Source: Rhizobium sp. Q54 (lineage in GTDB: Bacteria > Pseudomonadota > Alphaproteobacteria > ATCC43930 > CGMCC-115725). From it: DNA of 48,454 nucleotides. The notes under the pieces are model-generated. The model searched no databases. It was not told where the DNA came from and saw only the letters and a program-made list of their open reading frames with translations. Each line of letters begins with the position of its first letter. Within the stretch, counting starts at the first letter, position 1. Made by a program: the position numbers and the translations under genes. The stretch covers positions 1-48,454 of the forward strand of contig CAMATN010000025.1 in assembly GCA_945861155.1 (NCBI GenBank), given 5' to 3'. Shown in pieces: positions 17,012-24,325 of this stretch.

Positions 17012-17797
17012 ATGCTGGATCTGGGCATCAAGGGACGCCGGGCGATCGTCTGCGCGGCGAGCAAGGGGCTCGGCCGGGCCTGCGCGATGGCGCTGGGCCG
17101 CGCCGGGGCGGAGTTGACGATCACGGCGCGCACCGCCGAGACGCTGGAACAGACCGCGGCCGAGATCCGCCGCGAAACCGGCGCCAAGGTGACGGTTGTC
17201 GCCGGCGACATCACGACCGAGGCCGGCCGCGCGGCGACGCTCGCCGCCTGTCCCGAGCCCGATATCCTGATCAATAACGCCGGCGGGCCGCCGCATGGCG
17301 ATTTCCGCGACTGGGAGATCGAGGATTGGCAGAAGGCGGTCAACGGCAACATGCTGACCCCGATCATGCTGATAAAGGCGACCGTCGACGGCATGTGCGC
17401 GCGCAAGTTCGGGCGCATCGTCAACATCACCTCGGCCTCAGTCAAATCGCCGATCCCCAATCTCGGCATGAGCAACGGCGCACGCGCCGGTCTCACCGGC
17501 TTTGTCGGCGGGTTGGCGCGCCAGGTCGCGCGTCACAACGTAACGATCAACGGCCTGTTGCCGGGGCCCTTCCTGACCGACCGGCTGCGTTCCGGGATCG
17601 AGTTCGAGGCCCGCCGCCAGAATATCTCGTTCGAGGAAATGCTGGCCAAGCGCTCGGCCACCAACCCCACGGGCCGGGTCGGCGACCCCGAGGAATTCGG
17701 CGCGGCTTGCGCGTTCCTGTGCGCCGCCAGCTCGGGCTTTATCGTCGGCCAGAACCTGCTGCTCGACGGCGGCGCCTATAATTCGACGATGGGATAG
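17012..17797 (+). CDS. Short-chain dehydrogenase/reductase family protein without the Tyr-x3-Lys pair
   Basis: The 261-residue protein has the SDR Rossmann fold: AASKGLGRACAMAL in place of TGxxxGxG, then VVAGDIT, INNAGGPP and the strand ending NITSAS, which provides the Ser. Where the catalytic YxxxK is expected, the sequence reads SNGAR (Ser154, Arg158). I recall a subgroup of FabG-like proteins with this SNGAR pattern, annotated as 3-oxoacyl-ACP reductases although they lack the proton donor. The tail FLLDGGAYN-like segment is normal. A near-perfect ribosome site (aggagg, 17002-17007) sets the start. Catalysis by a different residue, or a non-catalytic binding role, is possible. Confidence 0.85.
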   Translation: MLDLGIKGRRAIVCAASKGLGRACAMALGRAGAELTITARTAETLEQTAAEIRRETGAKVTVVAGDITTEAGRAATLAACPEPDILINNAGGPPHGDFRDWEIEDWQKAVNGNMLTPIMLIKATVDGMCARKFGRIVNITSASVKSPIPNLGMSNGARAGLTGFVGGLARQVARHNVTINGLLPGPFLTDRLRSGIEFEARRQNISFEEMLAKRSATNPTGRVGDPEEFGAACAFLCAASSGFIVGQNLLLDGGAYNSTMG

Positions 17798-17807
17798 CGT
17801 AACCGCG

Positions 17808-17846
17808 CAACCAGCCCTCTCCCGCGCTGCGGGAGAGGGCTGGTTG
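17808..17846. terminator. Perfect 18-bp hairpin after the SDR gene
   Basis: Positions 17808-17825 pair perfectly with 17829-17846 around a gct loop. The stem (core cctctcccgc) starts 10 bases after the SDR stop and lies 85 bases before the 3' end of the convergent PRC-barrel gene. It can serve as a terminator; the agagggctgg-type stem is also a recurring intergenic repeat in many proteobacteria. Confidence 0.65.
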
Positions 17847-17931
17847 AAGGCCAAAAGCCCGGTCTTGCGCGTCGTCACGGACGCTGGGGCGCCAATCGAT
17901 CTTGCCGGGGTGGGTCCGCCGATGACCGCGA

Positions 17932-18687
17932 TCAGTTGCGGTCGACGGTTTGCGCCGATTTCAGCTGGTCCCTGGTCATCGCCACCGAGATGTGCGGCTT
18001 GTTCTTGTTGTCCGTCGCGATCTTGAGGTCCTTGATGCCGATCGCGACGTATTTGCCGTCGATTTCGAGCACGACCTGGCTGACGCTACCGTCGCGATCG
18101 ACGATCATGTCATTGATCCGGGCGATCTTTTTTTCCTGTCCGTCGTGGATGTCGGCGCCTTTAAGCTCGCTGGCGCGGAACTGGCCCGGTTGCAGGCGGG
18201 TCGTCGTCACCGCGCCGTGCGCGGGGGGCGTTGTTACCGGGTTCGCGCCGGCGAGTGCCGTCGAGTTTCCGGTCGTCGCGGCATCTTGCGGGTTCAGGTC
18301 GAAGGCCTGCGCCGATTTCAGCTGGTCTTTTGTCAGATCGACCTGGAAACGCGGTTTGCCGCCGGGGTCGGCGGTCATCTTGAGCTCGTTCAAGCCCAAG
18401 CCGATCTTCCTGCCGCCGATGCCGAGGAACGAGCCGACATCGAGGACCATGACCGCGACGCGGCCATCGCGGTCAAGGACGACTTCCTCGACATCGCCGA
18501 TTTTTTTGTTTTGAGCGTCGTGGACATCGGCGCCGATCATCTCGGTGACGCGCATCTTCCCCGGAAGCGCCTGACCCGGATTGAGCCCGGTCGCCGGCGC
18601 AAGCGAGGTGGCGGTCTGGGCAAAGGCTGCTGGCAGTGAAGCCGCCAGCATGACGCCGAACGCCGCGATCATCGTCGTCCTGAACAC
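17932..18687 (-). CDS. Exported protein with two PRC-barrel domains
   Basis: The 251-residue protein has a signal peptide (hydrophobic MIAAFGVMLAASLPAAFAQ) and two PRC-barrel domains. Domain 1 is MIGADVHDAQNKKIGDVEEVVLDRDGRV; domain 2 is LKGADIHDGQEKKIARINDMIVDRDGSV. Each ends with the matching KDQLKSAQ / RDQLKSAQ segment, so the protein arose by internal duplication. A Thr/Ala/Pro-rich linker joins them. PRC barrels bind RNA, proteins or photosynthetic reaction centres; the periplasmic versions are poorly understood and often stress-induced. The GTG at 18687, with GGGGAG seven bases upstream, gives an Arg-containing signal peptide; an ATG at 18672 is the alternative. Confidence 0.78.
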   Translation of the reverse strand: MFRTTMIAAFGVMLAASLPAAFAQTATSLAPATGLNPGQALPGKMRVTEMIGADVHDAQNKKIGDVEEVVLDRDGRVAVMVLDVGSFLGIGGRKIGLGLNELKMTADPGGKPRFQVDLTKDQLKSAQAFDLNPQDAATTGNSTALAGANPVTTPPAHGAVTTTRLQPGQFRASELKGADIHDGQEKKIARINDMIVDRDGSVSQVVLEIDGKYVAIGIKDLKIATDNKNKPHISVAMTRDQLKSAQTVDRN

Positions 18688-18758
18688 GACTTTACTCCCC
18701 GGAATACGGCTCCTCGGCCGTACGGCAGCACCGAGCCCGGACGGGAAGTTCACCACAC

Positions 18759-18784
18759 AACAAATTTCGATCGCGCCCGGTTCC
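18759..18784 (-). promoter_or_regulatory. Near-consensus EcfG (general stress sigma) promoter candidate
   Basis: On the minus strand, GGAAC (18780-18784) is followed after 17 bases by TGTT (18759-18762). The EcfG consensus in alphaproteobacteria is GGAAC-N16/17-CGTT, so one base differs. It lies about 72 bases upstream of the PRC-barrel gene. Confidence 0.35.
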
Positions 18785-18910
18785 CGACAACCCGACCGGT
18801 CTACGACGCCCTCACTCCAACCCGGAGATTGTGCCGGGCGGTGGAGCGTTTGCGCGCCGCGACTGTTTGTTTCTGCGGGTGATGTATCACGACAGAACAG
18901 GAGCGTGGCG

Positions 18911-19372
18911 ATGGACAATCAACCGATGCGCGATGGCGACAAGACCAAGGACGCCGCACGACCCGGGCCCGTGGGGATCATAACCCCCACCGCGACCCGC
19001 AACCCCTCAGACAGCCCTGGCAGCCCTGGCAGCCCCGCCAAGGACGGCAACCACAGCACCGGCGTCGTCGGCGAGACAATGGACCAGGCCGTGACGATGG
19101 CCCGCAATGTGGTCGGCGAGCAGGCTTGGTCGGCGGCGGCCGATGTTGCGACCAATGCCGGGAATGCCGCCCAGGATCTCGCCCGCCGCGCGCGCGAGCA
19201 GACCAGCGCGACGGCCGATACCCTTTATAAGCAAGGCGCCCGCGCCAGCGAGTACCTGACGCGCAATGTCAACGAGTATCCGCTGACCGCGCTATTGATC
19301 GCCGGCGCGATCGGCTACGGCATCGCATTCCTGATGCACAACACCTGGCAGGGCGACAGCAAGGACAAATAG
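18911..19372 (+). CDS. DUF883/YqjD-like membrane-anchored stress protein
   Basis: The 153-residue protein has an N-terminal Pro/Ser/Gly-rich part with a short SPGSPGSP repeat. A long alanine-rich amphipathic helix follows (about residues 55-120: MDQAVTMARNVVGEQ, AADVATNAGNAAQDLARRAREQ). One C-terminal membrane helix (YPLTALLIAGAIGYGIAFLM) precedes a short charged tail. This is the ElaB/YqjD/DUF883 layout; the E. coli YqjD protein tethers ribosomes to the membrane in stationary phase. The start at 18911 follows AGGAG at a good distance. It is divergent from the PRC-barrel gene, so the 223-base spacer may carry linked stress control. Confidence 0.75.
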   Translation: MDNQPMRDGDKTKDAARPGPVGIITPTATRNPSDSPGSPGSPAKDGNHSTGVVGETMDQAVTMARNVVGEQAWSAAADVATNAGNAAQDLARRAREQTSATADTLYKQGARASEYLTRNVNEYPLTALLIAGAIGYGIAFLMHNTWQGDSKDK

Positions 19373-19626
19373 CCGGCCTTGTCCCGCCGCCGCCGGTAGA
19401 CGAGCACCCCGGCAGCCGCCTCAACGCGGCGTGGTCGGCGCGACGATTATCGCCGCCCCGCCCTCGGCGCCGCCGCCAACCAAGCCGACTTCAAACGGCA
19501 GGCGGCGGTGCTGCACGCCGGAAAACGCAGCCCCGCCTTGCATTTCCCGTGCGGCCGAAATGGATTACGGCATGGCTGCCTGTCTGTTAGGTTGTCTGCT
19601 TCGGGTCTGTTAAGGGAGGATTTGCG

Positions 19627-20388
19627 ATGAACGATACGATGACGCTGATGCAGCGTGCCGATGCGCTCGACCAACGGATGAGCGACGAACTCGACTACAT
19701 TGTGATCAAGTCGCGGCTCTACAGTCTGGCGGACGCCGATTTCGGCCCGACCCCGAACGCCGCGGCGATCATGGCGCAGAACCCGAACGCGCGCGTCTTG
19801 ATGGGCGACGATCCGCGGCTCCCGGAGATGCCGGATCAGCCGACCCTCGCCGATTTCTTCAAATATCGTTTCGGGCCGGCCGCGCATCTGCTGCAGAGCG
19901 CTCGCCACGCGGTCAAGGGTGGGCTGCCCGAGAAGATGGTGCTGGCCTGCCTGTTGCACGACATCGCGACGATCGGCTTTATCCGCGGCGACCACGGCTA
20001 TTGGGGCGCCCAGCTGGTCGAGCCTTATGTCGATGAGGAAGTGACCTGGGCGATCCGCGCCCATCAGGTGCTGCGCTTCTATGCCGACGAGTCGGTCGGC
20101 TATGAGTATCCGCAATCCTATGTCAAGACGTTCGGCGCCGATTACCGCGTCGATCCGTATATCGAGGAAGACTACAAGCGGATGCGGGACCACAAATGGT
20201 ACATGTCGGGCCGGATGATCACCGTGCATGACATCTATTCGTTCGATCCGACCGTGCATGTCGAGTTGGAGGAGTTTACCGACATCATCGGCCGCAATTT
20301 CCGCCAGCCGAAGGAGGGACTCGGCTTCGACAACAGCCCGGTCGCCCATATGTGGCGGGCGATGATCCGTCCGGCCAAATACCTGTAA
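19627..20388 (+). CDS. HD-domain-type metalloprotein
   Basis: The 253-residue protein has a helical core with the HD pattern: His in LLQSARHAVKGG (about residue 90), His-Asp in ACLLHDIATIGF (about 112-113), His in IRGDHGYWG and His in AIRAHQVLRFY. These fit the metal ligands of HD phosphohydrolases and of the HD-type mixed-valent diiron oxygenases (the PhnZ/MIOX group). Tyr, Trp and acidic residues are frequent in the second half (YEYPQSYVKTFG, HDIYSFDP). No second domain is seen. I cannot decide between hydrolase and oxygenase. The start follows gggagg at 19614-19619. It is flanked by a 254-base spacer upstream and a convergent gene downstream. Confidence 0.7.
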   Translation: MNDTMTLMQRADALDQRMSDELDYIVIKSRLYSLADADFGPTPNAAAIMAQNPNARVLMGDDPRLPEMPDQPTLADFFKYRFGPAAHLLQSARHAVKGGLPEKMVLACLLHDIATIGFIRGDHGYWGAQLVEPYVDEEVTWAIRAHQVLRFYADESVGYEYPQSYVKTFGADYRVDPYIEEDYKRMRDHKWYMSGRMITVHDIYSFDPTVHVELEEFTDIIGRNFRQPKEGLGFDNSPVAHMWRAMIRPAKYL

Positions 20389-20403
20389 GCGCCCGGAAAC
20401 AGC

Positions 20404-20427
20404 GCGGGCGGCACCCTGGCCGCCCGC
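20404..20427. terminator. 9-bp GC hairpin between convergent genes
   Basis: GCGGGCGGC (20404-20412) pairs with GCCGCCCGC (20419-20427) around a six-base loop. It lies 15 bases after the HD-protein stop and before the convergent small exported protein, in the place of a shared terminator. Confidence 0.55.
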
Positions 20428-20470
20428 TGCCGCACTTCAGATCAGACGCCGCCTCGAAGAGCGGCGCGCC

Positions 20471-20797
20471 TCAGCACCCGTAATAACGCTGGTAGTACGG
20501 ATCCCAGCAGCTTCGCGCCGGTGCGTAATACGCCGGGGCCGGCGCGTAATAATACGCGGGCGCCGGCGCGGCTGGGGCGTACTGATACCCGTACGGGTAA
20601 TAGCCGTACGGCCGCGCCGCCGCGCCCGCGCCGACCGCGGTGCCAAGCGCGAACGAGCCGACCCCGATGCCGATCGCGGCGCCGGTGCTGACCCGTGCCT
20701 CGGCCGGGCTCGGCGCGATCAGCGACACCGTCGCGATCACTGCCGCGGCAACAGCCAGCCCGCGCCCCGTTTTATTAACAACATCCCTGATGGCCAT
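20471..20797 (-). CDS. Small exported Tyr/Pro/Ala-rich protein
   Basis: The 108-residue protein starts MAIRDVVNKTGRGLAV, continues with a hydrophobic signal or anchor (AAAVIATVSLIAPSPAEA) and then a glycine-zipper-like helix (GAAIGIGVGSFALGTAVGAG). The C-terminal third is low complexity, with repeated Tyr/Pro/Ala clusters (YGYYPYGYQYAPAAP, AYYYAPAPAYYAP), and ends in CWDPYYQRYYGC with two Cys. Such proteins are common, small and uncharacterised in Rhizobiales and Rhodospirillales. An envelope location is inferred from the signal. The start at 20797 has AGGA-like sequence upstream and is preferred to 20875. Confidence 0.7.
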   Translation of the reverse strand: MAIRDVVNKTGRGLAVAAAVIATVSLIAPSPAEARVSTGAAIGIGVGSFALGTAVGAGAAARPYGYYPYGYQYAPAAPAPAYYYAPAPAYYAPARSCWDPYYQRYYGC

Positions 20798-20999
20798 ACC
20801 GGTCCTCCGATGACATCCCAACGCCGATACCCCTGTAACACGGCGTCCCTTGATATAAAGCAAACGGGCATGCAAGGCAAACGGACCAGCGTTCCGCGTT
20901 ATTCCCCAGTGTTCAGCCGCCCCATCAGCGGTTCGACGCCGGGTTGAAGGCTCGAATGCTCAGCCCGAGCCCAATGTCGACGGATAAGCCGCCCCTGTT

Positions 21000-22349
21000 T
21001 CAGGCAAGCCAGCGGGCGGCGGCGGCATAGCCCGCGCGTTCGGTCGGAGGCACCGTGCGATTCGCGGCTTGATCGGCGATGATGTCGCCGACGATGTCGC
21101 CTCTTCCGCTCTTGACCGCGGCATCGACCAGCATCTGGGTGAACAGGTCGCGCTGCGCGTTGCTGCCGCCAAGCAGCCGGATCTGCTCGCGCCGCGGTGC
21201 CAGCAGATCGACCGCCCGCGCATAATCGCCCTGCCGATGCGCCAGCGCCGCCTCGCAGGCCGGCAGCACCGCCTCGACAATCCCCGGCGCGGTCCACGAT
21301 GCGTTGTCGCGGGCGAGGTCGCGCAACGCGCCGAGGAAGCGGCCCGCCGCCTCGGCTCGCCCGGTTGCGGCCAGCGCCATCATCAGATGCGGCACGAGCA
21401 GCGGATGCCCGGCCTCCCCGATGCGCGCCTCGGCCTTGTCTGCGAGTTCCTGCCAGCGATGGCCGACCTCGACCCCCATCTGCTCAAGGCGCCACAACAG
21501 CGCCGGGGCGTTTTGCAGATCGACGAAATGGTCGGGCATTGCCTTGGTCATCGGTTCGTCGAGGTTGCGGATGTTGGAATCATAGCTGGCCAGCACCGCG
21601 TCGAGCTCGCCCAACTCCAGTTCCATCAGCGCACGGTGCCACCACAGATGGTGGATCAGCTGATTGCCGAGCGACCAGTCGCCGACCTGGCTGGCGAGCC
21701 AATCCCGGCCCTCGCGCGGCCGGCATTCCATCTCCATCACATGCGCCTTGACGTGATGGGCGAAATAGTTGCTGCGGTCGCGGGCGATAGCGGCGTCGAC
21801 CGCGCGTTCGGCGCCCGAAGTGTCGCCGGCCTCTTCATGGGCAAAGGCCCAGATCGTCTGGAAACAATCATAGCCGGGCAGTTCGGCCGACCAGTGCGGC
21901 GCCAGGCGATCGGCCTGTTCGAGGATCTTCGCGGTCTGGCCGTGGCGGAACCAATTCGTGTCGCAGATGCGGACGGCCAGCAGATCGGTCGGGTGCGCGT
22001 CGAGAATCTGGCGCCAGATCTGGAGCGCCCGGTCGAGCGCGCCGTTCGACCACGCGGCGAACGCGGCGACATGCTGGCGCTCGCGCGGCGTCGCGGTCGC
22101 GGAGCCGGCCTCGGCCGCCGCCAGGGTCGCGGCGATCTCCGACGCATAGGCCGGGTTCGCGGCGCTGAGCAGCAAATAGCCCTTGAAGCAGTGCCCGAGC
22201 GCGAAACGCGGGTCGGCGGCCAGCATCCGCCCGACCAGCGCCATCGTATCGGCGTGGAACTTCAAGTAATGCTCGACAGCGCGGTCGAATAGCACGGCCG
22301 CCTCGGTGCTGTCGGTCGAGAGCGGCAGGCCGCGTTCGTCACGGGTCAT
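21000..22349 (-). CDS. TPR protein of the TTC38 family
   Basis: The 449-residue soluble protein is built from helical hairpins of the tetratricopeptide kind. The N-terminal segment (LPLSTDSTEAAVLFDRAVEHYL) and later HVMEMECRPREGRDWL and LIHHLWWHRALMELELG match the tetratricopeptide repeat protein 38 family of bacteria and animals, whose role is unknown. Repeats continue to the C-terminus (YARAVDLLAPRREQ). No signal peptide is seen from the chosen Met at 22349; the frame runs upstream to 22514 without conserved features. It is divergent from the CoA-transferase-like gene with a 237-base spacer. Confidence 0.8.
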   Translation of the reverse strand: MTRDERGLPLSTDSTEAAVLFDRAVEHYLKFHADTMALVGRMLAADPRFALGHCFKGYLLLSAANPAYASEIAATLAAAEAGSATATPRERQHVAAFAAWSNGALDRALQIWRQILDAHPTDLLAVRICDTNWFRHGQTAKILEQADRLAPHWSAELPGYDCFQTIWAFAHEEAGDTSGAERAVDAAIARDRSNYFAHHVKAHVMEMECRPREGRDWLASQVGDWSLGNQLIHHLWWHRALMELELGELDAVLASYDSNIRNLDEPMTKAMPDHFVDLQNAPALLWRLEQMGVEVGHRWQELADKAEARIGEAGHPLLVPHLMMALAATGRAEAAGRFLGALRDLARDNASWTAPGIVEAVLPACEAALAHRQGDYARAVDLLAPRREQIRLLGGSNAQRDLFTQMLVDAAVKSGRGDIVGDIIADQAANRTVPPTERAGYAAAARWLA

Positions 22350-22586
22350 CGCAGGCACTCCGGTCGGGGCAGACAACAAGATACCGGCTGTCGCCATTAT
22401 CCGGGCGCCTCCGGGCGCGGCCAGTATGAAAGCACCGGCGGCGGGGTGGCAAGCCGAGCCAGGGCGAATAATGACCGAAATTCTTGCTGAAAGGGGCATT
22501 TCCTCGGCTTCCAATACGCGGCATCATCAGACCCCGCCCGGCGCCGGGGGCCAAGCGCGCTCGACAACCCAGAAGAGGTTCCGACC

Positions 22587-24002
22587 ATGGCTGCTCACGA
22601 CGCATTGCGCACCATCCTGCCGGTTGCCGGCTGGCCGGCGGAGCGCGCCTCCGCGGTGGAGATCACCGGCGGCGACGACCCGGTGTTGCCGACCCCGTTC
22701 CGGATCGGCGAGACCAGCGCCGCCGCGCTCGCCGCCACCGGGCTCGCCGCCTCCGATCTATCAGAGCTGCGCACCGGGCGCCCGCAGCAGGTCGCAATCG
22801 ATGTCCGCCACGCGACCGCCTCGTTGCGCAGCGGGCACTACCTGAAGATGAACGGCGAGGGCGTCTCGACCGAGCGCAACGCGGTGATGGGCGTCTATCC
22901 GGCGAAGAACGGCCGGTGGAGCTATATCCACGCCAATTTTCCGAACCATCGCGCGGCCGCGCTCAAGGTGCTCGGCGTTGCCGAGGACAAGGGCGCGGTG
23001 CGCCAGGCGGTCGCCAAATGGGATGCGCTCGAACTCGAGGAGGCGATCCTCGCCGCCAAGGGCGCCGGCGGCATGGTCCGCAGCATGGCGGAGTGGGCGA
23101 CGCACCCGCAGGCCGCCGCGATCGCCGCGCTGCCGCTGATGGAAATCGTCAAGATCGGCGACGCCCCGCCGGAAAAGCTGCCGGCGGGCGAGCGGCCGCT
23201 CTCCGGGGTTCGCGTCCTCGACCTGACCCGCGTGCTGGCCGGGCCGACCTGCGCCCGCACCCTCGCCGAGCACGGCGCCGACGTCCTGAAAATCACGGCG
23301 GAGCATCTGCCCAATATCGGCTACCAGGAATACGACACCGGACACGGCAAATTATCGGCCTATCTCGATTTGCGCCAGCCGAAGGATTTGGCGCGGTTGC
23401 GCGAACTGGCGCGCGAGACCGACGTATTCTCGCAGGGCTATCGCCCGGGGACACTCGGCAATCGCGGCCTCTCGCCCGAGGAGCTGTGCGCGGCGCGGCC
23501 GGGGCTGGTCTACGTGTCGTTGTGCGCGTTCAGCCATGTGGGGCCATGGGCGTCGCGCCGCGGCTTCGACACCGTCGTGCAGACCGTGAGCGGCATCACG
23601 ACCCGCCAGGCCGAGCTGTTCCCGGGGGCCGAGGCGGGTCAGCCGCAATTCTATCCGGTATCGGCGATCGACTACCTGACCGGCTATCTGATGGCGTTCG
23701 GCGCGATGGTGGCGCTGGCGCGGCGGGCGCGCGAGGGCGGCAGCTGGCTGGTGCGGATCTCGCTGGCCCAGGCCGGGCGCTGGCTGGTCAGCCGCGGCGA
23801 GGTGCCGCAGGCCGAACTCGCCGGCGTGGCGACGGAGTTTTCGGCCGAGGAGCTGGCGCGCTGGTCGATCGAGAGCGACACCCCGGTCGGCCGCCTGACC
23901 CACCTGAAGCCGGCGGTGCAATTGTCCGAGACGCCACCTTACTGGGCGCGGCCCTCGGTGCCGCTCGGCTACAACGAGCCGGCCTGGCCGGCGCGCGGGT
24001 GA
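22587..24002 (+). CDS. CaiB/BaiF-type (class III) CoA-transferase-like protein
   Basis: The 471-residue protein carries a class III CoA-transferase domain in its second half. Visible marks are LSGVRVLDLTRVLAGPTCARTLAEHGADVLKI (start of the domain, in two overlapping motifs), LDLRQPKDLARL, VFSQGYRPG, VYVSLCAFSHVGPWA and the region IDYLTGYLMAFG, where Asp362 fits the catalytic Asp that forms the acyl-CoA anhydride. The first ~200 residues are a degenerate copy of the same fold (RSGHYLKMNGEG, MGVYPAKNGRWSYIH), as in related two-part members. The acyl substrate is unknown. An agagg site precedes the ATG at 22587. Confidence 0.85.
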   Translation: MAAHDALRTILPVAGWPAERASAVEITGGDDPVLPTPFRIGETSAAALAATGLAASDLSELRTGRPQQVAIDVRHATASLRSGHYLKMNGEGVSTERNAVMGVYPAKNGRWSYIHANFPNHRAAALKVLGVAEDKGAVRQAVAKWDALELEEAILAAKGAGGMVRSMAEWATHPQAAAIAALPLMEIVKIGDAPPEKLPAGERPLSGVRVLDLTRVLAGPTCARTLAEHGADVLKITAEHLPNIGYQEYDTGHGKLSAYLDLRQPKDLARLRELARETDVFSQGYRPGTLGNRGLSPEELCAARPGLVYVSLCAFSHVGPWASRRGFDTVVQTVSGITTRQAELFPGAEAGQPQFYPVSAIDYLTGYLMAFGAMVALARRAREGGSWLVRISLAQAGRWLVSRGEVPQAELAGVATEFSAEELARWSIESDTPVGRLTHLKPAVQLSETPPYWARPSVPLGYNEPAWPARG

Positions 24003-24120
24003 TCCCCCGGAACAGGGCAGCGCCGAAACCGCCCAACTTGTGGTCGAAACACGCTCGATGCGTCACCCCGCGCAAGCGCTAGTGTTCCGATTCTGACAGT
24101 CGATCTTTTCCAGGAAACCC

Positions 24121-24208
24121 CGTCATTGCGAGCGAAGCGAAGCAATCTCGGGCAACAGAGACCTCCCGGCACGGGATTGCTTCGTCGCTGCGCTCCTCGC
24201 AATGACGG
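24121..24208. repeat. Palindromic intergenic element of the tcattgcgagcg family
   Basis: The left arm (cgtcattgcgagcgaagcga) and the right arm (ending cgctcctcgcaatgacg) are complementary over about 30 bases with small mismatches, around a 30-base middle. This element type is well known from Bradyrhizobium and Rhodopseudomonas genomes. It sits between the CoA-transferase-like gene and the RND permease. Confidence 0.8.
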
Positions 24209-24242
24209 TGAAAAGATTCAGCCGTTTGAACCACTACACCGC

Positions 24243-24296
24243 GCAAGCGGGCATCCAGGAGAAGCGGCACGGCTTTTGCCCTGGATTCCCGCTTGC
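24243..24296. repeat. Palindromic intergenic element (17-bp arms)
   Basis: Arms at 24243-24259 (gcaagcgggcatccagg) and 24280-24296 pair with one mismatch. It directly precedes the RND permease start. A related single arm (gcgaaagcgggaatccagg) occurs at 14044-14062. The 323 bases between 24002 and 24326 hold only this and the preceding element. Confidence 0.75.
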
Positions 24297-24325
24297 ACGG
24301 GGCTGACGATCGGCGCGGACCTGTC

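Noticed and set aside
19431-19613. Short frames on both strands before the HD gene
   Set aside because: They have fewer than 60 residues, no ribosome site and no recognisable features; the 254-base spacer is treated as non-coding.
22484-24082. 532-residue plus-strand frame overlapping the CoA-transferase-like gene
   Set aside because: It is an Arg-rich shadow in another frame; the frame at 22587-24002 holds the CoA-transferase motifs.
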